Positions 1 through 5,079 of a stretch of DNA of 7,283 bases are shown here, piece after piece; position 1 is the stretch's first letter; every line of letters begins with the position of its first letter. The position numbers and the translations under genes were made by a program. Below the pieces are notes generated by a model that was given only the letters and a program-made list of their open reading frames with translations, was not told the origin of the DNA and made no database searches. Source of the DNA: Campylobacteraceae bacterium (GTDB taxonomy: Bacteria > Campylobacterota > Campylobacteria > Campylobacterales > Sulfurospirillaceae); assembly GCA_027040375.1 (NCBI GenBank), contig JALUMJ010000161.1, positions 1-7,283 on the forward strand, written 5' to 3'.

Positions 1-219
1 TCTTATCCAAATTCCGAGTATCTGCCTATGGTAAATACCATCTTGGTTAAGTTAAGACTTGCAAATCTTCAAACAGATGGTGAGATATCTAGCCTTTACA
101 AGAGACTTGATAAGCCAAAGGCGAGTAAGATTTATGATAAAAGAATCACTTCGTCATCACTAAAAAATGCAAATATGATAAAACCACATGTTCCATGGTA
201 TAGAGCCTGGTTCGAATAA
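1..219 (+). CDS. bamD: Outer membrane assembly lipoprotein BamD, C-terminal fragment
   Basis: The reading frame is open from the first base and ends in TAA at 217-219, giving the last 72 residues of a protein whose start lies outside the window. The segment SEYLPMVNTILVKLRLANLQ and the ending VPWYRAWFE resemble the C-terminus of the Campylobacterota BamD/ComL-type lipoprotein that is encoded just before lon in Campylobacter. In the family, BamD is a TPR-repeat lipoprotein on the periplasmic face of the outer membrane that works with BamA to insert beta-barrel proteins. The lipobox and most TPR repeats are not visible here. An in-frame ATG at 28 is internal, because the homologous sequence continues upstream of it. 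The call rests on remembered family sequence and on gene order with lon; a generic TPR protein is the alternative. Confidence 0.8.
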   Translation, partial: SYPNSEYLPMVNTILVKLRLANLQTDGEISSLYKRLDKPKASKIYDKRITSSSLKNANMIKPHVPWYRAWFE

Positions 220-227
220 CATTTTAT

Positions 228-252
228 TTGACTTCTTTTAAAGCTATTTTAT
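228..252 (+). promoter_or_regulatory. Possible lon promoter (weak)
   Basis: The 104-base gap between bamD and lon contains TTGACT at 228-233 and an AT-rich TATTTTAT at 245-252. The spacing between them (11 bases) is too short for a classical -35/-10 pair. In Campylobacterota, however, the main sigma factor tolerates absence of a -35 box when T-rich sequence precedes the -10, as is the case here. It is equally possible that lon is read only from the bamD transcript, since no terminator separates the two genes. Confidence 0.25.
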
Positions 253-283
253 GAGGCTCAGACCATAGAGAGGATTTGCCTCT
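253..283 (+). other. Two mutually exclusive small hairpins in the lon leader
   Basis: The segment GCCTCT at 278-283 can pair in two ways. CCTCT (279-283) pairs with AGAGG at 269-273 around a five-base loop, and GCCTC (278-282) pairs with GAGGC at 253-257 around a 20-base loop. Each stem is only five base pairs, so stability is modest. There is no T-run after it, so it is not an intrinsic terminator for bamD. Whether it affects lon expression is unknown. It does not resemble the CIRCE or HAIR heat-shock operators. Confidence 0.35.
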
Positions 284-314
284 AAAAATAACTTTGAAAG
301 AAGTCAAAATATAT

Positions 315-318
315 AGGA
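315..318 (+). promoter_or_regulatory. Ribosome binding site that decides the lon start
   Basis: AGGA at 315-318 lies five bases before ATG 324-326, which is good Shine-Dalgarno spacing. The only longer alternative is TTG at 276-278. Its purine-rich segment (AGAGAGGA, 267-274) almost touches the start codon, and it would add 16 residues (MPLKITLKEVKIYRIN) before the point where Lon homology begins. ATG 324 is therefore preferred. Confidence 0.75.
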
Positions 319-323
319 TAAAT

Positions 324-2744
324 ATGCAATTAAATAACTACACCAAATTTCCATCAACTCTGCCTATCATCGCAGAGGACAATCTGTTTTTGTATCCGTT
401 TATGATTTCTCCAATTTTCTTAGACGATGAAGAAAATATAGAAGCTGTAAATGATGCACTAAATAACAACACTCTCATAATGGTTTGTTCAACAAAACCA
501 AATGAAAACAACGGTAGAGACTTTGAGGCGATTTACAAATCAGGGGTTATTGGTTCTATAATGCGTAAAGTTGAACTTCCCGATGGTAGAGTAAAAGTTC
601 TTTTTCAAGGCATGCTAAAAGGTAAAATCATAGATGAAATCGGAGTGAAGCCTTTGAGGGCGATTGTCGATGTCATAAAGATGATAGAGACAAAGTCCGA
701 GCAAAGCATGGCGACTCTTGCTATACTAAAAGAAAAGCTACATGTACTCTCGCGAATCAGTGGTTATTTTCCACCAGATTTACTAAAAACTATAGACAAT
801 AACGAAGAAGTGCATAGAGTTTGTGATTTAGTGGCAAGTAGCATGCGACTTAAAAAAGAGAAGGCTTATGAGCTTTTTGTTATGGAAGATGCAGAAGAAA
901 AACTTTTGAAACTCATAGAGTTTTTATTGGCTGAGATAGAAGCTAGTAAATTGCAAAAAGAGATAAAAACAAAAGCACACTCTCAAATAGACAAGATAAA
1001 TAAAGAGTATTTTTTAAAAGAGCAGTTAAAACAGATACAAAAAGAGCTTGGAACTGATAATCAGCGAGATGAAGAGATAGAAGAGTACCGTAAAAAACTT
1101 GAAATCAAGAAAAAATATATGAGTGAGGATGCCTACAAAGAGATATCCAAGCAGATAGATAAATTAGCACGAATGCATCCTGATTCTAGCGATGCTAGTA
1201 TGATTCAAAGTTATCTTGACTGGGTTATTGAAATTCCTTTTGAAAAGCTTGCTAAGAAAAAGTTAGATATCTTGGATGTCAGAGCTCAGCTTGACAAAGA
1301 CCACTACTCTTTAAAAAAACCAAAAGACAGGATAGAAGAGTATTTTGCTGTTAGAGAATTACTTGATAAAAGAGGCATAAAAGATAAAAACGCCAGAGGT
1401 GCTATAATCTGTTTTGCAGGACCTCCAGGTGTTGGTAAAACTTCTCTTGCCAACTCCATAGCGACTGCGTTGAAGCGAAAACTAGTGCGAATAGCACTTG
1501 GTGGGCTTGAAGATGTAAATGAGCTAAGAGGGCATAGAAGGACTTATATTGGTGCGATGCCAGGGCGAATAGTGCAGGGGATTATAGAATCAGGTCAGAT
1601 GAATCCCGTTGTTGTTTTAGATGAGATTGATAAAGTGGCTAGAAGCCAAAGGGGAGATCCAACTGCGGTTTTACTTGAGATTTTAGACCCTGAGCAAAAC
1701 AACAAGTTTAGAGATTATTATCTTAACTTTAACCTTGATTTGAGTAAGGTTATATTTATCGCAACTGCAAATGATATAGGGCATATCCCCGCACCTCTTA
1801 GAGACAGGATGGAGTTTATATTTTTAAATTCTTATACGCCACAAGAGAAGTTTGTGATAGCGAAAAAGTATCTCATACCGCAAGAGATGAAAAAACATGG
1901 GCTTAAAAATAGTGAAGTAAATATAACAAAAGCGATGCTTGAGAGGATTATAGCGAACTACACGAGAGAATCAGGTGTGAGAAATCTAAGACGCAGAATT
2001 GCCGAGGTACTTAGGAAATGTGCAAAACAATTGCTAATTGAGCCCTCAACGCAAAAAATTACGATTAATCAAAAAAATATAAAAGATTTTCTTGAAAATA
2101 CGATTTTTGAGATAGAAGAGAAAGATAAAGAGGATTTGATAGGTCAAGTAAATGGTTTGGCATGGACTAGTGTCGGAGGAGATGTCCTTAAAATCGAAGC
2201 TATAAAGATACAAGGCAAGGGTATGTTGCAACTAACTGGCTCCCTTGGTGATGTCATGAAAGAGTCAGCCAAGATAGCTCAAAGCGTTGTAAAAGTTTTG
2301 ATAGACAATGACAAGATAAAAATCCCACTTTCTATAATCCCAAAATCTCCAAAAGATAAAGATGGAAATATCCCAAAAGTAGTTGCAAGTGATGTATATA
2401 GAAGATTTGATTTGCATATCCATGTGCCTGAAGGGGCTACTCCAAAAGATGGACCAAGTGCAGGTGTTACCATGGCAACTGCGATAGCTTCAATACTTTC
2501 AAATAAAAAAGTAAAAAGTGATGTTGCGATGACTGGTGAGCTGACACTTAGTGGAAAAGTTTTACCGATTGGTGGCTTAAAAGAGAAGTTGATTGCTGCT
2601 TATAAGGCTAAGATAAAAACTGTATTGATTCCAAAAAAGAATTTTGAAAGAGATTTGGATGATGTTCCTGATGAAATAAAAGAAAAGATGGAGTTTATCC
2701 CAATAATTAGGATAGAGGAAGTATTAAAATATGCCCTTATTTAA
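324..2744 (+). CDS. lon: ATP-dependent Lon protease (LonA, family S16)
   Basis: This encodes a cytoplasmic AAA+ protease of 806 residues that unfolds and degrades damaged and regulatory proteins as a hexamer. Domains in order (numbered from ATG 324): N-terminal LON substrate-binding domain about 10-200; coiled-coil linker about 200-265, rich in Lys and Glu; AAA+ module with Walker A GPPGVGKT at 366-373, Walker B VVVLDE at 429-434, sensor-1 Asn483 (IATAND), the PLRDR arginines near 493-495 and a sensor-2 GVRNLRR at 551-557; and C-terminal S16 protease domain from about 605. The catalytic dyad is Ser712 in KDGPSAG and Lys755 in GGLKEKL, separated by 43 residues as in Escherichia coli Lon (Ser679/Lys722). 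All key residues are present, so the enzyme should be active. The start MQLNNYTKFPSTLP matches the Campylobacter Lon N-terminus. The stop TAA lies inside the terminator hairpin. The gene converges with rpsR, 18 bases apart. Confidence 0.97.
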   Translation: MQLNNYTKFPSTLPIIAEDNLFLYPFMISPIFLDDEENIEAVNDALNNNTLIMVCSTKPNENNGRDFEAIYKSGVIGSIMRKVELPDGRVKVLFQGMLKGKIIDEIGVKPLRAIVDVIKMIETKSEQSMATLAILKEKLHVLSRISGYFPPDLLKTIDNNEEVHRVCDLVASSMRLKKEKAYELFVMEDAEEKLLKLIEFLLAEIEASKLQKEIKTKAHSQIDKINKEYFLKEQLKQIQKELGTDNQRDEEIEEYRKKLEIKKKYMSEDAYKEISKQIDKLARMHPDSSDASMIQSYLDWVIEIPFEKLAKKKLDILDVRAQLDKDHYSLKKPKDRIEEYFAVRELLDKRGIKDKNARGAIICFAGPPGVGKTSLANSIATALKRKLVRIALGGLEDVNELRGHRRTYIGAMPGRIVQGIIESGQMNPVVVLDEIDKVARSQRGDPTAVLLEILDPEQNNKFRDYYLNFNLDLSKVIFIATANDIGHIPAPLRDRMEFIFLNSYTPQEKFVIAKKYLIPQEMKKHGLKNSEVNITKAMLERIIANYTRESGVRNLRRRIAEVLRKCAKQLLIEPSTQKITINQKNIKDFLENTIFEIEEKDKEDLIGQVNGLAWTSVGGDVLKIEAIKIQGKGMLQLTGSLGDVMKESAKIAQSVVKVLIDNDKIKIPLSIIPKSPKDKDGNIPKVVASDVYRRFDLHIHVPEGATPKDGPSAGVTMATAIASILSNKKVKSDVAMTGELTLSGKVLPIGGLKEKLIAAYKAKIKTVLIPKKNFERDLDDVPDEIKEKMEFIPIIRIEEVLKYALI

Positions 2745-2756
2745 GGGCATATTTTT
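2726..2756. terminator. Bidirectional intrinsic terminator between lon and rpsR
   Basis: A perfect inverted repeat has 14-base arms at 2726-2739 and 2742-2755 around a two-base centre; the core is GCCC/GGGC extended by A/T pairs. On the plus strand it runs into five T residues (2752-2756) after lon. On the minus strand the outer arm gives TATTTTAA after rpsR, whose stop codon ends only seven bases before the palindrome. The lon stop codon TAA (2742-2744) and the codons for its last residues are within the stem. The symmetry and position between convergent genes indicate one shared Rho-independent terminator. Confidence 0.9.
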
Positions 2757-2762
2757 AAAAGT

Positions 2763-3029
2763 CTATTGATTTAATAAATCAAATGGAGTAACTACTAATT
2801 GTTTAGTATTTACTACATAAGGAATCAACGCTGCAGCTCTTGCTCTTTTTATAGCAAGTTCTACCATCTCTTGATGTCTTTTGCAATTTCCAGTAAGTCT
2901 GCAAGGCATGATTTTATATCTTTCAGATAGTGAATGTTTTAACATTTTTGTATCTTTATAATCCATAAATTCAACTTTAGCTTCGCAATATTTACAATAT
3001 TTTCTTGCATATTTTCTTTTTTCTGCCAT
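2763..3029 (-). CDS. rpsR: 30S ribosomal protein S18, zinc-type
   Basis: This 88-residue protein has the S18 signature [14 protein letters not shown] and the helix [13 protein letters not shown]18 binds S6 and helices 22/23 of 16S rRNA on the platform of the small subunit. Cys12 and Cys15 (CKYC), Cys49 and His52 form the Cys-Cys-Cys-His ligand set of zinc-containing S18 proteins. An extra Cys43 replaces the Arg usual in the MPRR segment. As I recall it, the Campylobacter jejuni protein has lost most of these ligands. The start ATG has an AAGGA six bases upstream (3036-3040 on the plus strand). It is the last gene of rpsF-ssb-rpsR, 24 bases after ssb, and is followed by the shared terminator. 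Confidence 0.96.
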   Translation of the reverse strand: MAEKRKYARKYCKYCEAKVEFMDYKDTKMLKHSLSERYKIMPCRLTGNCKRHQEMVELAIKRARAAALIPYVVNTKQLVVTPFDLLNQ

Positions 3030-3053
3030 TTTATATCCTTTTTATCCTATTAT

Positions 3054-3539
3054 CTAAAACGGTATCTCATCTTCATCGATGTCGATATCTGGTATGTTGT
3101 CACTTTGTGTTGGTTGCGCAGCAGGTTTATTGTAGCTATTTTGCTGTTGGTTGTTATAGTTTGTATTTGTTGGTGCTTGCGTTTGTGATTGGTTATATCC
3201 ACCCTGATTTGAGTCTTTACTTCCTAGCATCTGCATATTATCAACTGTAACTGAGTGCTTGCTTCTTTTTCCACCATTTTGATCTGTCCACTGATCTAGC
3301 TTCAATCTTCCCTCAACTAGAACTTTCGCTCCTCGTTTTAGGTATTGATTTGCTACTTCTGCGGTTCTGCCAAAAAAGGTGATATCTACGAAACAAACTT
3401 CTTCGCCAGCGCTACCATCTTGTTTTTTAAACTTACGATTTGTGGCGATTCCTGTTGTGCAAACTGCACCACCACTTGGCATATATCTAAGCTCAGGATC
3501 TCTTGTTAAGTTACCAACTAATATAATTCTATTGTACAT
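3054..3539 (-). CDS. ssb: Single-stranded DNA-binding protein SSB
   Basis: This 161-residue protein covers single-stranded DNA during replication, recombination and repair, normally as a homotetramer. The OB fold occupies about residues 1-106 (MYNRIILVGNLTRDPELR; VLVEGRLKLDQWTDQNG). Trp84 matches the DNA-stacking Trp88 of Escherichia coli SSB, and Phe50 and Phe56 fall at the Trp54 and Phe60 positions. Residues about 107-147 form a flexible Gln/Asn/Ser/Thr-rich linker, and the acidic tip DEDEIPF recruits partner proteins as the usual DDDIPF does. The start has AGGAG five bases upstream. It lies between rpsF and rpsR, 24 bases from each, which is the usual bacterial arrangement and marks it as the chromosomal housekeeping SSB rather than a plasmid or phage copy. 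Confidence 0.97.
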   Translation of the reverse strand: MYNRIILVGNLTRDPELRYMPSGGAVCTTGIATNRKFKKQDGSAGEEVCFVDITFFGRTAEVANQYLKRGAKVLVEGRLKLDQWTDQNGGKRSKHSVTVDNMQMLGSKDSNQGGYNQSQTQAPTNTNYNNQQQNSYNKPAAQPTQSDNIPDIDIDEDEIPF

Positions 3540-3563
3540 CGTGACTCCTTTTAGTGCTGTAGT

Positions 3564-4010
3564 TTATTCTTTTGTTTCCGTTACTACTGTTTCTGCCACT
3601 ACTGTTTCTTCAACAGCCACTACTTCTTCTACAGCTTCAACTTTTGCTTCTACTGCAGGCGCTTCGGCTTGAACTTTTGGAGCAAATTTTTCAACTTGTT
3701 TATTCCAATGTCTAAGTTCCTTTTGGTTTTCGTATTTAACACTCATAAATCTTATAAATTCTTCTGTGATACGAATCAGTCTTTCAACTTCTAAGATAGC
3801 AGTTGCAGGAGCAGTGAAATAAAATACACTGTAATATCCGCGTTCTAGTTTTTCGATAGGATAAGCAAGTCTTCTTGTTCCCATTTCTTGAAAAGCCGCA
3901 ATTTCGGCACCATTTTTTTCCAAAATCTCTTTTAGAAATTCAATCTTAGCTTTGTTCTCTTCTTCTGTAAGAACAGGCTTTAATACTGTAAGCAACTCAT
4001 AATGTCGCAT
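3564..4010 (-). CDS. rpsF: 30S ribosomal protein S6 with acidic C-terminal tail
   Basis: This 148-residue S6 protein binds S18 and the 16S rRNA platform. The core, about residues 1-100, begins [12 protein letters not shown] and carries the conserved [17 protein letters not shown] at 44-60. After a Trp/Lys/Glu helix (about 99-112) comes a low-complexity tail, 113-148, composed mainly of Ala, Val, Glu and Thr and ending ETKE. S6 cores are usually near 95-105 residues; Escherichia coli S6 also has an acidic tail, which RimK extends with glutamate. No RimK gene is visible here, so modification is only a possibility. The start ATG follows AGGAG with good spacing. It is the first gene of rpsF-ssb-rpsR, with its own promoter and a structured leader. 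Confidence 0.96.
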   Translation of the reverse strand: MRHYELLTVLKPVLTEEENKAKIEFLKEILEKNGAEIAAFQEMGTRRLAYPIEKLERGYYSVFYFTAPATAILEVERLIRITEEFIRFMSVKYENQKELRHWNKQVEKFAPKVQAEAPAVEAKVEAVEEVVAVEETVVAETVVTETKE

Positions 4011-4016
4011 TATCTC

Positions 4017-4049
4017 TCCTTGTGGTTTTCACCCATTACTGAGTAAGGA
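4017..4049 (-). promoter_or_regulatory. Structured rpsF leader that can mask the Shine-Dalgarno sequence
   Basis: In the minus-strand transcript a hairpin TTACTCA-GTAA-TGGGTGA (4046-4029) has seven pairs, two of them G-U, and a GNRA-type GUAA tetraloop. The flanking UCCUU (4049-4045) is complementary to AAGGA (4021-4017), which overlaps the rpsF Shine-Dalgarno sequence. In one fold the five-pair UCCUU/AAGGA helix stacks directly on the inner ACUCA/UGGGU hairpin and hides the ribosome site. S6:S18 is known to repress its own mRNA through a leader structure in many bacteria. The CCG trinucleotide I associate with that motif is absent here, so the functional claim is inference. Confidence 0.4.
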
Positions 4050-4060
4050 TGTTAAAATTA

Positions 4061-4078
4061 TGAACTAAAATTAGTTCA
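4061..4078. repeat. Perfect 18-base dyad in the rpsF leader
   Basis: TGAACTAA-AA-TTAGTTCA is a perfect inverted repeat with eight-base arms. On the minus strand it begins nine bases after the TATAAT box, at or just after the expected transcription start. It could be an operator for a DNA-binding repressor, a 5'-terminal mRNA hairpin (seven pairs with a four-base loop), or a weak end signal for holA, since TAATTTT follows it on the minus strand. The AT-rich stem is poor for a terminator. The sequence does not decide between these. Confidence 0.5.
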
Positions 4079-4086
4079 AGGACGCG

Positions 4087-4115
4087 ATTATACTATAAAA
4101 AAGTTTGAAGTTTTA
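4087..4115 (-). promoter_or_regulatory. Promoter of rpsF-ssb-rpsR
   Basis: A consensus -10 TATAAT (complement of 4092-4087) starts immediately after the holA stop codon TAG (4095-4093). It is preceded by the T-rich CTTTTTTATAG, and no good -35 box is present. This fits the main sigma factor promoters of Campylobacterota, which rely on the -10 and upstream T-rich sequence. Transcription would start near 4076-4083, giving a leader of about 70 bases. The promoter upstream region lies inside the 3' end of holA. Confidence 0.6.
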
Positions 4116-5079
4116 TTAAGGTAGATAGAAGCAGTGAATTTTTGTCTATATTTTGCATTTTTTTTAGTTTAAATTCATTTTCCAATAAAAGCTCAAATAT
4201 ATTTTTGTAAGCCTGTAAGTCCATCATCATGCAAAGCCGTGACCTCTCTTGTGCTATTTGAGGCGGAAGTGGATAGCCAAGAACTGCTCTAGCATCAAAT
4301 CTACCATTGATTTTTATGTATGTATAAAACAAAAAAAGTTGAGAAAGATAAGAAGATATCGCATTTATGATTCTTATCTCATCGCTACTTCCAAGCTCCA
4401 TCAATTTAGAATATGTCTCTTTTATATCTTTTTTTTGCAACAATTCAAATATAAATTTATCCATACCAACTGAACCAAGCCCATAAATAAACTCATCAAT
4501 ATCTTTAACTTCTATCTCTTTGTCAAAAATTTTAAGCTTTTTTAAATCATTTGTGCAAAGTGATAAATCCTCGTTTTGCAACAAATATAGATGAGTAAGT
4601 GCATATCTGCTGATATTTATGCCCATCTGTTTTGAAAGAGAGTCCAACAACTGTATCGCTTCGCCTTGATTCATCTTGAAAAATCTAACAAAATTTGCAT
4701 TTTTTTTAGGTGTAAAAGCTTTTGCTATATTTCTAGCTTTTGTATCATCTCCGAAATATTGATACAAAAAGTGATTTGTTTCGTTTTTAAATGAAAGACC
4801 GACTAAAATATCAAGCTCTTTTTTTGGTATAACTTTATCTGTTTTTATGACTAAAATATTTCTATCTCCAAATAAAGAAGACTGGGAGAGAAAATTCTTC
4901 GCAAGAGTAAAATTGTACTCATCATAATACATCTTAAGCTTCTCTTCAGGCATCACTTGCAAGTTTTGTAAAACTACATCTCCAAAGTAATTGTTTTGAT
5001 AAAAACAAGCACCATGCAATAGCATAGATTTTGGAAGTTTTGAAGCTTTTAAAAGGTTTTCAAACTCTCTTTTATACAT
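4093..5079 (-). CDS. holA: DNA polymerase III delta subunit (clamp loader)
   Basis: This 328-residue protein fits the delta subunit, which opens the beta sliding clamp within the clamp-loader complex. Length is close to Escherichia coli HolA (343). The N-terminus (FENLLKASKLPKSMLLHGACFY) occupies the place of the AAA+-like domain, but there is no Walker A motif, as expected for delta. The middle (about 135-205, MNQGEAIQLLDSLSKQMGIN followed by LYLLQNEDLSLCTNDLKKL) is the typical delta segment, and the last 120 residues are helical (collar domain). Delta sequences diverge strongly, so the call leans on this pattern and on the rnr-holA-rpsF order seen in related genomes. The ATG overlaps the rnr stop by eight bases (5072-5079), suggesting coupled translation. 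Three runs of eight A residues lie in Lys codons (4158-4165, 4429-4436, 4700-4707). Confidence 0.85.
   Translation of the reverse strand: MYKREFENLLKASKLPKSMLLHGACFYQNNYFGDVVLQNLQVMPEEKLKMYYDEYNFTLAKNFLSQSSLFGDRNILVIKTDKVIPKKELDILVGLSFKNETNHFLYQYFGDDTKARNIAKAFTPKKNANFVRFFKMNQGEAIQLLDSLSKQMGINISRYALTHLYLLQNEDLSLCTNDLKKLKIFDKEIEVKDIDEFIYGLGSVGMDKFIFELLQKKDIKETYSKLMELGSSDEIRIINAISSYLSQLFLFYTYIKINGRFDARAVLGYPLPPQIAQERSRLCMMMDLQAYKNIFELLLENEFKLKKMQNIDKNSLLLSTLIKLQTFL

Noticed and set aside
220..323. Heat-shock operator (CIRCE or HAIR) upstream of lon
   Set aside because: Neither TTAGCACTC/GAGTGCTAA nor CTTGAGT/ACTCAAG is present.
3005..3250. Plus-strand open frame opposite ssb and rpsR
   Set aside because: It lies antisense to two certain genes, has no ribosome site, and its hydrophobic composition is what the complement of the Gln/Asn-rich SSB linker would give.
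3379..3672. Plus-strand open frame with a Ser/Thr/Ala-rich end opposite rpsF and ssb
   Set aside because: The Ser/Thr/Ala repeat is the reverse complement of the Glu/Val/Ala tail of S6; it is not an independent gene.
4061..4078. Strong intrinsic terminator for rnr-holA
   Set aside because: The stem is mostly A/T, only seven pairs are possible with a realistic loop, and the following T-run is broken. Read-through into rpsF is more likely, so it was listed as a dyad instead.
4158..4707. Three runs of eight A residues in holA (and one in rnr at 5594-5601) as possible phase-variable tracts
   Set aside because: They encode Lys pairs in an AT-rich genome, are interior to essential genes, and are shorter than and different from the poly-G tracts used for phase variation in Campylobacter.
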